A model generated the notes under the pieces. That model was not told where the DNA came from and did no database searches. It worked only from the letters and a program-made list of their open reading frames with translations. This document shows positions 34,921 through 44,312 of a stretch of 56,750 nucleotides of DNA, piece by piece (within the stretch, counting starts at the first letter, position 1; every line of letters starts with the position of its first letter). The DNA is from DATCRE01 sp964235605 (lineage in GTDB: Bacteria > Bacteroidota > Bacteroidia > Cytophagales > Cyclobacteriaceae): assembly GCA_964235605.1 (NCBI GenBank), contig CAXSCR010000025.1:1-56750 (forward strand), written 5' to 3'. The translations under genes and the position numbers were made by a program.

Positions 34921-37587
34921 ATGCACATTCCATCATCTACATACCGCGTTCAACTTCACAAAGAGTTTACATTTAAAGACCTTGATAAAATCTTAGATTA
35001 CCTGCAGCAATTAGGAATCTCTACAATTTATGCTGCTCCTATATTCACTTCCACACCAGGAAGTATGCATGGGTATGACGTAACTGATTCACATTCTATT
35101 AATCCTGAAATAGGAACGTTAGCGGATTTAAAATCGCTATCACTTAAATTAAAAGAAAAAGGAATGTATTGGGTGCAGGACATTGTTCCCAATCACATGG
35201 CGTTTAGTACAATGAATTATAGATTAATGGATGTGCTGGAAAGAGGCGCGCATTCATCCTACTACAATTATTTCGACATCAACTGGAATCATCACTCCGC
35301 TATTTTAAAAGGCAAACTTGGCGTGCCATTTCTTGGAAAGGAGTTAGAGACATGTATAATGGATGGTGAAATTAAAATTTCATTTACGGAAAATGGTTTA
35401 AGTGTTGCCTATTTCGATACGCATTATCCACTCTCTGTACAAGCATACCCTCATTTGATTGCAATAACAGAAAGTAAACCCCTCATAGAAATTCTTCAGC
35501 AGACCCTTAGCATGGCTACATCAAATTCTGTTTATGTTGAATGGAAAAATCACAAGAAGATATTAGTTGAAAAGCTAACAGAGAACGGGGCTTTAAAAAC
35601 TGCTCTTGATAATGTATTATCTAAAATTAATAATGACGCTAATGAAATTCGCAAACTGCTAGACGAGCAAAACTATGTGTTCACCTTTTGGCAGACAACT
35701 GAAAAAGAAATTAATTATCGAAGGTTTTTTACAGTAAACGAATTGATTTGTCTTCGTATGGAAGATGATGAGGTCTTTAACGATTACCATGCCCTACTTC
35801 ACTATCTCTATAAGAAAGATATTATCCAAGGTTTACGTATAGATCACATTGACGGACTGCAAGATCCGTCACGTTACATCAGAAAGCTACGCGACCTTTT
35901 CGGGGAATCGTTTTATATTATTGCAGAAAAGATTCTGGAAGCAAAGGAAGAGATGCCCTCGAAATGGCCACTTGAAGGAACAAGTGGTTATGAATTTCTT
36001 TCTATCGTGAACCAATTAGTAACAGATAAAAAGGGCGCAAAGCAGCTATATAACTTCTATCAAACATTACTTAACGATCAGCCTTCTTACAAAGATCTAA
36101 TCTATAAAAACAAAAAGCTGATACTTGAAAATTATATGGGCGGTGAGTGGGATAATCTTACTCACTATTTTGTTGAACTCAATCTTCAAAAAGATTTTGA
36201 ATTCATAAAAGTAAAAGCTGCCCTTGGCGCGGTGATGTTATCCATGCCGGTATACAGAATTTATCCTTCTAAATTACCCCTGCTTGGAAAAGACCTTGAG
36301 ATTATCAATGAGACCTTTAAGAAAGCAATGGAAGCTGAAGAGGGACTCAGCGCTGAACTTTCATACCTGCATTCATTGCTGACAAATAAAGATATCATTG
36401 AGAGTAATGAAGAAACCATAATAAAGTTTCTTAGAAGGATGATGCAGTTTACCGGGCCCCTTACTGCTAAGGGAGTTGAAGATACGACGTTCTATGTTTA
36501 TAATCCCCTAATCTCTCATGATGAAGTCGGCGACTCACCAGAAGTATTATCAATTTCGGTATCGTCCTTCCATTCAAAGATGCTTGCACGAAACAAATCA
36601 TCCGCATTGTCACTCAACGCAACAAATACGCATGACACAAAACGAGGCGAAGATGCGCGTATGCGATTGAATGTGTTAAGTGAAATTCCAGAGGTATGGG
36701 AGGAACATGTGAAGCAGTGGTTATCAATAAACAAGAAATTTCAAACGACATTAAATGGTACAACTATACCAGATACAAATGATACGTATTTTATATATCA
36801 AGCAATAGTTGGTGGCTTCCCTGATAATTTTGTCATTACTGAAGAATGGATTACCCGCCTTCAAGCTTATATTAAGAAAGCGCTCCGAGAAGCGAAAACA
36901 AATACGAATTGGTCGACACCAAATGAGGATTACGAAAAGGGTTGCTTAGAATTTGCAAGAAAAATACTTTTAGATGAAAGTGGATTCTTAAAAAATTTTC
37001 TTCCATTCGTTAAAGATATTGCCGATCGTGCGGCGATATATTCGCTTACACAGTTTGTATTAAAATGCACTGCCCCGGGAATTCCAGATGTATATCAAGG
37101 TTGTGAACTTTTCGACTTAAGCTTCGTCGATCCTGATAATCGTAGGCCGGTTAATTACGAGGAAAGAAAGAGAGAATTAAAACATATGATGTCTCTAGAT
37201 AAATCGGATAAGAAAAATTTGACATCGTATTTAAAAGAAAACAGATTTAAAGGATACGAAAAGTTTTTTTACACTTGGAAAATTTTAAACTTCAGAAAGA
37301 AATACAACGCTTTGTTTATTAATGGTAGTTACATACCGCTACAAATTGCGGGTAATAACACATCTGTAGTTGCGTACGCAAGAAATTATCAAGACAAGTG
37401 GTCTATTATAATGGCACCTGTAGGAAAAGAAATTGACAATGATGCGAGTACCAGTGTTGTATTACCTGAGAATTGCCCTGAGAGATGGATGGATGTATTG
37501 ACAGGAGAAGTGATATCATTAAATAAGAAAGCTTCAGTTCATGATATGTTCAGATCGAACCCGGTTTGTTGTTTGGTTAATTATTAA
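34921..37587 (+). CDS. treY: Malto-oligosyltrehalose synthase
   Basis: Rearranges the reducing-end alpha-1,4 bond of maltooligosaccharides to the alpha,alpha-1,1 bond of trehalose. ATG 34921 is preferred because an earlier in-frame TTG overlaps treZ. The 888-residue GH13_26 protein begins STYRVQLHKEFTF and has YAAPIFTSTPGSMHGYDVTD and VQDIVPNHMAFS. Catalytic regions are GLRIDHIDGLQDP (nucleophile Asp), FYIIAEKILEAKE (acid/base Glu) and NATNTHDTKRGEDARMR. FTGPLTAKGVEDTTFY is a TreY signature. The large size reflects the inserts found in this subfamily. With TreZ and GlgX it forms the glycogen-to-trehalose route. Confidence 0.95.
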   Translation: MHIPSSTYRVQLHKEFTFKDLDKILDYLQQLGISTIYAAPIFTSTPGSMHGYDVTDSHSINPEIGTLADLKSLSLKLKEKGMYWVQDIVPNHMAFSTMNYRLMDVLERGAHSSYYNYFDINWNHHSAILKGKLGVPFLGKELETCIMDGEIKISFTENGLSVAYFDTHYPLSVQAYPHLIAITESKPLIEILQQTLSMATSNSVYVEWKNHKKILVEKLTENGALKTALDNVLSKINNDANEIRKLLDEQNYVFTFWQTTEKEINYRRFFTVNELICLRMEDDEVFNDYHALLHYLYKKDIIQGLRIDHIDGLQDPSRYIRKLRDLFGESFYIIAEKILEAKEEMPSKWPLEGTSGYEFLSIVNQLVTDKKGAKQLYNFYQTLLNDQPSYKDLIYKNKKLILENYMGGEWDNLTHYFVELNLQKDFEFIKVKAALGAVMLSMPVYRIYPSKLPLLGKDLEIINETFKKAMEAEEGLSAELSYLHSLLTNKDIIESNEETIIKFLRRMMQFTGPLTAKGVEDTTFYVYNPLISHDEVGDSPEVLSISVSSFHSKMLARNKSSALSLNATNTHDTKRGEDARMRLNVLSEIPEVWEEHVKQWLSINKKFQTTLNGTTIPDTNDTYFIYQAIVGGFPDNFVITEEWITRLQAYIKKALREAKTNTNWSTPNEDYEKGCLEFARKILLDESGFLKNFLPFVKDIADRAAIYSLTQFVLKCTAPGIPDVYQGCELFDLSFVDPDNRRPVNYEERKRELKHMMSLDKSDKKNLTSYLKENRFKGYEKFFYTWKILNFRKKYNALFINGSYIPLQIAGNNTSVVAYARNYQDKWSIIMAPVGKEIDNDASTSVVLPENCPERWMDVLTGEVISLNKKASVHDMFRSNPVCCLVNY

Positions 37588-37949
37588 GTTTGATGTTAAG
37601 GTGATGACCGAAAGCTGAAGTGCTGTTGCGCTCACAATAAAATTGTAAGAATTAATGCACTAGTTAATTGTGATACTTAACGCATCACGTTTTATTTTAA
37701 TAAGTTAGCGCTTATGCCCAACTTTCCATTCTTCTAAAACCTACCAATTGATTCGCATTTTAGATAAGTTAACATCGAAAGATTCAATTACTAAATGCTC
37801 TTTTTATATCTCTATATAAAACGCTCGGTATCCCATTGATTGAGCCGTTCATCTCATGCTACCTGCTGGCACATGATTTAAATATTAATAGAGATAAATG
37901 CACAAATTCATGGACAAATGTAGGAAAGAAAAGTACAAGTCTGGCAACG
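37588..37949. other. Intergenic region, no gene recognised
   Basis: About 360 AT-rich bases after treY leading into the YciF remnant. No recognised element. Confidence 0.35.
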
Positions 37950-38430
37950 GCCCTAGGCTAGAAGCGTTTTATTAATTCATTAAGAGATATTTATTGGACT
38001 GAAAAGGCAATGACAAAAAGAAAACATTTGATCACTAGTTAGTTATCAGTAAAAAAGCAAATAGATCGCCGAGATCATGTTTTTGAAAAAATGGGTAAAG
38101 CACAGGGGAAGAAGTGTGAAGCGATAGTAGGTCTAATAAAGAGAATGAAAGCATTATTGCCGATACACAAAAAGATATTTAACAAGAGATGTGGGTTTTG
38201 ATCATAGCCGCACAAAAAGTTGGGCATTATGAGATTGCTAGTTATGGTGGTCTGGTTCAACTTGCGTTAACAATGAATAAAAAAGGTATTGCAACACTGC
38301 TTCAGTCGACCCTCAAAGAGGAAAAGACAGCGGATGAGTTATTAACTTTGCAGAACACAGTAAAACCCTAGAAGTTGCTGATGAGAAGCAAGAGGAAGCA
38401 AAAAACGGATTACTCGATATTTTTTCTTAA
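37950..38430 (+). pseudogene. Decayed YciF/DUF892 ferritin-like gene
   Basis: Pieces of the DUF892 (YciE/YciF) ferritin-like family occur in order but in different frames. SLRDIYWTEKAMTK lies near 37974-38017. Then comes FEKMGKAQGKKCEAIVGLIK near 38080-38141, and IIADTQKDI before a stop near 38180. IIAAQKVGHYEIASYGGLVQ follows (38200-38260), with EEKTADELLT (38318-38347) and a final shifted tail ending at TAA 38430. At least three frame changes and one in-frame stop are needed. Members are ferritin-like four-helix proteins linked to stress. The gene still keeps a perfect terminator just downstream. Confidence 0.88.
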
Positions 38431-38452
38431 TCCAATTCATCGAAATAACAAA

Positions 38453-38475
38453 TGGGGCAGCAATGCCCCTTTTTT
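38453..38475 (+). terminator. Intrinsic terminator downstream of the YciF remnant
   Basis: GGGGCA / TGCCCC perfect stem with a GCAA tetraloop followed by six T. It survives although the gene before it is destroyed. Confidence 0.88.
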
Positions 38476-38553
38476 AGTAGACTATTTTAATAATTGTTTA
38501 ACCCAATATTAACGTAAGTCTTATAATAATAAAATATTCGACTTATGTAGTAT

Positions 38554-38847
38554 ATGGTAAAGCGGTATAATTTTTATATGGAATTAATGGGCTTAAAAGC
38601 GATATATATGAATGCTAATACTTATAACTCACTTACCTTTAATGAAAGAGCAAGTCTACTTTGCAGAAAAGGCGTATATGTAGATTCCATTTATTATAAT
38701 AGTCACTGGATTGATTTATATTCTGTATCGTGCTTATTTGTGGAAGTCTATTTTAATGAATCCACATGTAGAATTGAAAACATCCGGGTGGCAGATAACG
38801 GAGAGCTTATCAAATTCTTAGAACCCATTAAGCTCGGCGTTATTTGA
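38554..38847 (+). CDS. Small hypothetical protein
   Basis: A 97-residue protein; starts at 38554, 38578 or 38587 are all possible. It is rich in Tyr, Asn and Ile, with no transmembrane segment or signal peptide. The middle reads like an alternating beta protein (DLYSVSCLFVEVYFN, RIENIRVADNGEL). It is not recognised as any family. It stands alone between the YciF terminator and a kinase on the other strand. The evenly protein-like composition makes a real gene more likely than not. Confidence 0.5.
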   Translation: MVKRYNFYMELMGLKAIYMNANTYNSLTFNERASLLCRKGVYVDSIYYNSHWIDLYSVSCLFVEVYFNESTCRIENIRVADNGELIKFLEPIKLGVI

Positions 38848-39039
38848 ATCCTTTAACTTACAATTATCGAGATATCGTTCATCTGTAATCGATTTGATCT
38901 TAGCATACCACTACGTAGGTTCTATTTTAGCAACATACCCAATTTCTGCACTTATCATATTCATTCTTATCACGATTAAAAATAAAACCATTTAGAGTAT
39001 TATCATATAAAATTAATGCTTGAGGTGTTTATCGTAGAA

Positions 39040-41091
39040 TTAAATGTTAAGGCGTTGCTTGATTGGTAATAAAATGGTGAAAACCGCGCCTTCCACTGTA
39101 CTTTCCTTTGCACTAATATAACCTTTGTGATTCAAAACTATTTTTTTGCACATGGCCAACCCTATGCCTGTTCCCTCATATTCGAATCCATGATGAAGTT
39201 TTGAGAAAATATTAAAAATCTGCTCAGAATATACTGTATCAAAACCAATTCCATTATCAGAAAACTGAATTTTGCAGTAATTATTTTCTAGGGGAAGCGA
39301 CATCTGCTTTAATTCTTCCTTTAGGGGTTTAAAAGTTGAAATAGATATTTCTGACTTAATATGTTTTTTAGAAAATTTTAAGGCATTGCTTAGAAGATTT
39401 TCAAAAAGTTGTCTCATCTGATGGGGTACAGCTTGCACCTTTGGCAACTCATTTTGAATAATTATTGAAGCATTTTTTTCTTCTATTAATAAATCATAAT
39501 CTGATAAAACGTTATCCATAACAGAATTTAAATCTACTTCCACAAAACCTACATTGGGGTTAATCAATTGAGAGTAGTCTAGAACATCCTGAACAAGGGC
39601 ACGCATTCTTAACGAAGAACTGTTTATTTTAGAAAGGTATTTTTTGGAATCTTCATCTAGTTTTTCTTTTATTCTGTTACCAAGTAAGTTGGAAAAAGTA
39701 CATATTTTTCTAATTGGCTCCTGTAAATCATGTGAAGCAATGAAGGCAAATTGAGCAAGTTCATCATTAGATTTCTGAAGTGCTTCATTGGCTATAGCTA
39801 GGGCTTTAGTCCTATCCTTTACTATATCTTCTATTTTGTTTCTTGCCAGGACTTGGGCCGTTACATCTACTGCAACTATCAATATTCCTGTGACAATTTC
39901 ATTGTTATCGCGGTATGGCTCATAAGTAAAATCAACATATACGGTCTCCATTTTATCCGCTCGCGGTAGAACTATAGAAACTCCTACTGCAGAAAAACTT
40001 TTGCCAGTAGTAAATACCTCGTCAAGCAGGGCGTCGAAACCTTGACCTTTCGCCTCGGGTAATGCCTCAAAAATAGGCTTACTCACTAATATTTCTGCTG
40101 GCCTACCCCATAAACTAAACATCCGCTCATTCGCAAGTTCAACAACATAGGTAGGCCCCATGAGCAGCGCCATGGCTACGGGAGCCTGAATTATAACATT
40201 TCGTAAATTCTCCTCTGCTAGAAACCTTGTTGTAATATCTGTGTTTGTTCCGAACCAATGTTGTATTATTCCTTCATCGTTACGAACTGGCGCAACACGT
40301 GTGAGGAATTGCTTATACTCTCCATTAGCACCTTTAAGTGGAAATACCATCTCAAAGGGTTTGCCGGTTGCTATAGAATTACGCCATTTAATGAGTACTT
40401 TTTCAAGCATATCTGGATGATGGACACTCTGCCATCCCCATCCTGCCATTTGATCTGGCGTTGCACCGGTATAATCATACCATTTTTTGTTATACCAAAA
40501 TATATACCCGTTAACATCTGCCATCCATGCTAGATTGGGGATATTATCTGAAATGGCCACATATCTTTTTTCATTTTCCCAAATAGCATTGTATAACTTT
40601 TTATTTTCTGTTGTTTCAATTACGGTAACCAGTACGCCGCTTACCTTGCCATTATTATTATGCACCGCACTATAACTGAAAGTCCAATAGACCTCTTCCG
40701 TTGTTCCATTACGATAAATTGGAATAAGCTGGTTTTCGAACCATACTGGCTTGCCGCTTTCGATTACTCCGTTTATAAGAGGGCCTACAGTTACCCAGAT
40801 TTCTTCCCATACATCTGCGCCTTTTTTGCCTATTGCAGGATGTTTACCCTTAATACCAAGGCTAGGTCTGAATGCATCGTTATAAAAGCATAATAAATCC
40901 TTGCCCCAAAATAAAAACATAGGAAAGGCAGAATTCAAAACAATATCCACTGTAGTACGGAGATTTTGAGGCCAATTTTCGGGTGGTCCCAAACTTGTTT
41001 CCGACCAATTCCTATCACGAGTTAATTGACCCATCTCCCCTCCGTCCCTTAGAAAATAAAAATCATTAGTGGTCTGAGAGAATATTTCCAT
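39040..41091 (-). CDS. Multi-PAS sensor histidine kinase, apparently cytoplasmic
   Basis: The start at 41091 (MEIFSQTTNDFYFLRDGGEMG) matches the opening of this Bacteroidota kinase group; an in-frame ATG at 41181 adds 30 residues. The 683-residue protein has three PAS domains: about 25-160 (with WSETSLGPPENWP and FYNDAFRPSLG), 170-290 (YDYTGATPDQMAGWGW) and 295-415. A short coiled coil and HisKA follow, with His454 in ASHDLQEPIRK, then HATPase_c with N-box NLLSNALKF, DNGIGFD and GTGIGLA. No transmembrane segment is seen, so it senses a cytoplasmic cue. It is not paired with a full response regulator; two single-domain receivers lie upstream. Confidence 0.85.
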   Translation of the reverse strand: MEIFSQTTNDFYFLRDGGEMGQLTRDRNWSETSLGPPENWPQNLRTTVDIVLNSAFPMFLFWGKDLLCFYNDAFRPSLGIKGKHPAIGKKGADVWEEIWVTVGPLINGVIESGKPVWFENQLIPIYRNGTTEEVYWTFSYSAVHNNNGKVSGVLVTVIETTENKKLYNAIWENEKRYVAISDNIPNLAWMADVNGYIFWYNKKWYDYTGATPDQMAGWGWQSVHHPDMLEKVLIKWRNSIATGKPFEMVFPLKGANGEYKQFLTRVAPVRNDEGIIQHWFGTNTDITTRFLAEENLRNVIIQAPVAMALLMGPTYVVELANERMFSLWGRPAEILVSKPIFEALPEAKGQGFDALLDEVFTTGKSFSAVGVSIVLPRADKMETVYVDFTYEPYRDNNEIVTGILIVAVDVTAQVLARNKIEDIVKDRTKALAIANEALQKSNDELAQFAFIASHDLQEPIRKICTFSNLLGNRIKEKLDEDSKKYLSKINSSSLRMRALVQDVLDYSQLINPNVGFVEVDLNSVMDNVLSDYDLLIEEKNASIIIQNELPKVQAVPHQMRQLFENLLSNALKFSKKHIKSEISISTFKPLKEELKQMSLPLENNYCKIQFSDNGIGFDTVYSEQIFNIFSKLHHGFEYEGTGIGLAMCKKIVLNHKGYISAKESTVEGAVFTILLPIKQRLNI

Positions 41092-41787
41092 ATAAGGATT
41101 AAGAGATTGCAAAGTATATACTTTCCCTAATTCCAGCAAAAATAGTTGCGTGTCAATTCGACCGTAAATCGAACATAACATTAAAATAAGCTATTATCGG
41201 GACAGGAAAAGCCTAACCAATGTAATCATATTCAACTATTAGGAAAGGTGACCTTCTTTTAAATTAAATCAACTGCAAAACCGTAACTTTGATGTTAAAA
41301 TCAAGGTGGCCGTTTATAACTGTAGATCACCACGATCATTTACAATGTTTTCTCTGCAGGATTGCAATTTTTTTAGGCTTACACATAATTTAATTCCGCG
41401 CAGTGGCATCTATCTTCTCCGTGCAAAACAGTAAGGAACTGCTTTATTTTAAGCTGCGTAATATGCACTTCACCATCATGTACAATAGTTAATAAATGAC
41501 ATTGAGATTATAAGTATTAAATCAGTTACACAAACAAAATTTGAAGGAATCTAATTCTAAATAAGAAGACAGCATTTAATAACTGCAAGGTGAATACATA
41601 GCAAAAGTATGTTTTTCTAACTTTTTTAAGAATAGCACATGAGCTACCATTCTTTAAACTGTTAATGGTATAAACCTTATGTAAATAGAATAAATTGGAG
41701 AGATAGATTATATAAAAAAAATGTGTTTATGAATAAGATATAATAAATTCATGTTCTACCTTTAAGGAATTGCTTGATTCAGTTACT
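41092..41787. other. Intergenic region between kinase and receiver
   Basis: About 700 bases. An isolated TAACTTTG (41284-41291, plus) fits the promoter consensus but is 500 nt from the next start. No other gene or RNA is recognised. Confidence 0.35.
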
Positions 41788-42144
41788 ATGAAGATTCTTA
41801 TTATTGACGACGAACAAATTGACTTATTTATCACTAAAAAATTACTTGGAACAGACTACGATGTTGTGGGTTTTACAAACCTTCCAGATACTTTAGGTTG
41901 GGCCCAGAATAACAGTTTTGATTTAGTTCTCATAGATTATTATTTAGCCCCCGGCGTTTATGCCCATGACGCTTTGAAGGAGCTAATTGCAATTAAGGTA
42001 TCAAAATTTAAAGCTTATGTTCTTTCTAACTATGTAGATGAAAAGCAAGCTCAGGATTTAAAAGACGCTGGCTTTACTGATATTATGTACAAGCCATTAA
42101 CGGTTGAAAAATTCAAAGAATATTTGAAGGTTTCTGTGGTTTAA
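41788..42144 (+). CDS. Single-domain response regulator
   Basis: A 118-residue receiver domain with no output domain. It starts MKILIIDDEQIDLF (acidic pocket), the phospho-acceptor Asp is in LVLIDYYLAPG, the switch Ser is in AYVLSNY, and the conserved Lys is in YKPL. The ATG at 41788 is preferred over an upstream TTG at 41770. Without an output domain it must act by binding a partner or as a phosphorelay intermediate. It is divergent from the neighbouring kinase at 39040 and near a second receiver on the opposite strand. Confidence 0.85.
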   Translation: MKILIIDDEQIDLFITKKLLGTDYDVVGFTNLPDTLGWAQNNSFDLVLIDYYLAPGVYAHDALKELIAIKVSKFKAYVLSNYVDEKQAQDLKDAGFTDIMYKPLTVEKFKEYLKVSVV

Positions 42145-42236
42145 AAACTAGTCGAACGGGCATTAGCCATAGCAAAATATGAAATCGGACCAATTCATTT
42201 TATTTCAATTTTCCGGAACGATATTTCTGGATTAAC

Positions 42237-42629
42237 TTACCTTAGCTCTCTCCTTAATTGTGCGAAAATTGAGATAAGATCAGTACATAATTTCTGGAAG
42301 TCATTGGGCTTTATAAGAAAATCAAAAGCACCCAGGCTATAACACTCTTTTATTTCTGTGGTATGTGATGTTGTGGAGTACATGACCACAGGAATATGCT
42401 TAAATCGTTCGTTTTTCTTTAACTCAACAAGGCAAGCTTTACCATTCATTAATGGCATGTTAATGTCGAGAAAAATATAATTTGGCAATTCATTGGCTTT
42501 ACTCAGGCTTTGAAGCGCCTCTTGGCCATTTGAAGCTGTTGCATATCGAATTTTTGGATCTATCTCTTTTAAGGCTTCGCAAAAAAATTCGCAGTCTTCT
42601 TGATCGTCATCAACGTAGAAAATAACCAT
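42237..42629 (-). CDS. Single-domain response regulator (Rcp1-like)
   Basis: A 130-residue receiver of the Rcp1 type common in Bacteroidota. It starts MVIFYVDDDQEDCEFF with the acidic pocket, the phospho-acceptor Asp is in NYIFLDINMPLMNG, the Thr/Ser switch is in VVMYSTTS, and the Lys is in FLIKPND. The ATG at 42629 is chosen; an upstream one at 42665 adds 12 unconserved residues. This group is often partnered with PAS or phytochrome-type kinases. It ends convergent to the other receiver (42144), 92 nt away. Confidence 0.88.
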   Translation of the reverse strand: MVIFYVDDDQEDCEFFCEALKEIDPKIRYATASNGQEALQSLSKANELPNYIFLDINMPLMNGKACLVELKKNERFKHIPVVMYSTTSHTTEIKECYSLGAFDFLIKPNDFQKLCTDLISIFAQLRRELR

Positions 42630-42743
42630 AAACCACCAATTGCATAGTTTAACAATACTGTTCAAAAGTACGAATATCTACGTATGGTTATTAGTTATAT
42701 ATCTTAAATTATCCAATTATTATAAACGGTATAATTTTCCCTA

Positions 42744-44306
42744 CTAATTAGTCCACTGCACCTGTTTTGAACGATAAAAATTGATGTCAAGATTCTTTAA
42801 TCTTTCACCATGGTTTGCAAGTCTGACTTTATATTCTTCCCACCTTCTTAATGTCACGGGCGTCCATCCTATCTCAGCGTATCCCAACAGCCGAGGAAAA
42901 ACCATATACTCTATTTCATCCATATTAGTAATGGTTTCTGTCCATAAAGGTGCTTCTATGCCTAAGATATTTTCTTTTGTAATGCCGGGAGTACAGCTGG
43001 CCGGATCCCAATCATAAGCAAAATCCACTTCAATGTACGCAGCCCAATGTAGCCCTAATTTGGAGGTAGAGTCGTAGCTCATGTCTAAATATGTTTTCTT
43101 CGCGGGCGATACTATTAACTTGGCACCTTGTTCCTTAGCTGATTTTGCGTATGCCTCATTTGCCCAGTATTGAGCAATCGTATTAGGGGTCAAACTTGCT
43201 TGAGATATCTCATCCCAGCCTATCATTTGCTTACCATGGCTACGTACAATATCCTGAACTTTCTTAATAATTGTAATATAGTCTTCCTTTTTTGTAGCAT
43301 GGCTTTCATCGCCGCCAATATGAATATATGGGCCGGGTGTTATAGCAGCTAATTCGCGTACTACATCGTCTATAAATTTATAGGTTATATCCTTTTGTGC
43401 ATAAAGTGTACTAAAGCCAACATTTGATCCTATGTACAAGGCTGGAGATTTTCCATTATAGTTTAGTTCTGGATAGGATGCTAGGGCTGCATTGGTATGA
43501 CCGGGGATATCAATTTCGGGTACAATGGTTATGTATCTAGTCTGTGCATATTTAACAATTTCTTTAAAGTCAGCTTGTGTATAATAGCCACCTTTGCCAC
43601 CACCGAGCTTTGTGCTACCACCATACGTGGCTAGCTTAGGCCATGACTTAATCTCTATGCGCCATCCTTGATCATCAGAAAGATGTAAATGGAGCACATT
43701 AATTTTATAAAGCGCAATCATATCTATGAAATGTTTAACTTCTGTAACCCCAAAGAAATGACGGCTAACATCTAGCATAACGCCCCTATATTCATAATTT
43801 GGATGATCTCTAATGGTACCCGTCGGAATATTCCAGGCAACATCTTGTTTGTTAGGCAGCTCTATTTTCGCTGGTAACAATTGCCTGATGGTTTGAATAC
43901 CCCTGAATACGCCAGTTACATTCTTCGCTTTGAGTACGATCATGTCTTCTGATATAGCAAGGTCATATCCTTCAAGCCCCAACGTCTGGTCTTCATCAGA
44001 AATAGCAAGGTATATATTACCTGATTCAGAAATTTCTGTAGCGGGAGTAACTTTCAGGTCAAAACCTGTAGCAGGCTTTATCAACGTGGAGAGGTAATAA
44101 CCAATTTCCTCTAATTCTTTCGATTTATTAAGAACAAAGATACCCGAACCTTTGCTTAGCACGAAATTACTACCTGTCGCCGTAATAGAAAGTGGCTTCG
44201 GTATTAATGAGGCCTTGGTTAAATCTGTAGGCGTCTTGTTACATGCAATCAATACGGGTATAGTGCAAAGTAGCGTAAGCAAAATATTTTTATACATATT
44301 ATTCAT
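42744..44306 (-). CDS. Beta-N-acetylhexosaminidase lipoprotein (GH20)
   Basis: Removes terminal N-acetylglucosamine or N-acetylgalactosamine. The 520-residue lipoprotein (lipobox PVLIAC, Cys22) has an N-terminal GH20b domain (about 32-165) and a GH20 barrel. It shows RGVMLDVSRHFFGV, INVLHLHLSDDQGWRIEIK, VPEIDIPGHTNAA and the catalytic Asp333-Glu334 pair in YIHIGGDESHAT. The barrel ends with a normal C-terminus. It follows the Reg_prop kinase by 6 nt on the same strand and is probably co-transcribed. Sugars released on the cell surface may be tied to signalling by that sensor. The substrate could be chitin oligomers, host glycans or cell-wall fragments. Confidence 0.92.
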   Translation of the reverse strand: MNNMYKNILLTLLCTIPVLIACNKTPTDLTKASLIPKPLSITATGSNFVLSKGSGIFVLNKSKELEEIGYYLSTLIKPATGFDLKVTPATEISESGNIYLAISDEDQTLGLEGYDLAISEDMIVLKAKNVTGVFRGIQTIRQLLPAKIELPNKQDVAWNIPTGTIRDHPNYEYRGVMLDVSRHFFGVTEVKHFIDMIALYKINVLHLHLSDDQGWRIEIKSWPKLATYGGSTKLGGGKGGYYTQADFKEIVKYAQTRYITIVPEIDIPGHTNAALASYPELNYNGKSPALYIGSNVGFSTLYAQKDITYKFIDDVVRELAAITPGPYIHIGGDESHATKKEDYITIIKKVQDIVRSHGKQMIGWDEISQASLTPNTIAQYWANEAYAKSAKEQGAKLIVSPAKKTYLDMSYDSTSKLGLHWAAYIEVDFAYDWDPASCTPGITKENILGIEAPLWTETITNMDEIEYMVFPRLLGYAEIGWTPVTLRRWEEYKVRLANHGERLKNLDINFYRSKQVQWTN

Positions 44307-44312
44307 TTAGAT

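Noticed and set aside
41284..41291. TAACTTTG motif
   Set aside because: A perfect promoter word but 500 nt from the next plus-strand gene; kept only as a remark in the gap entry.
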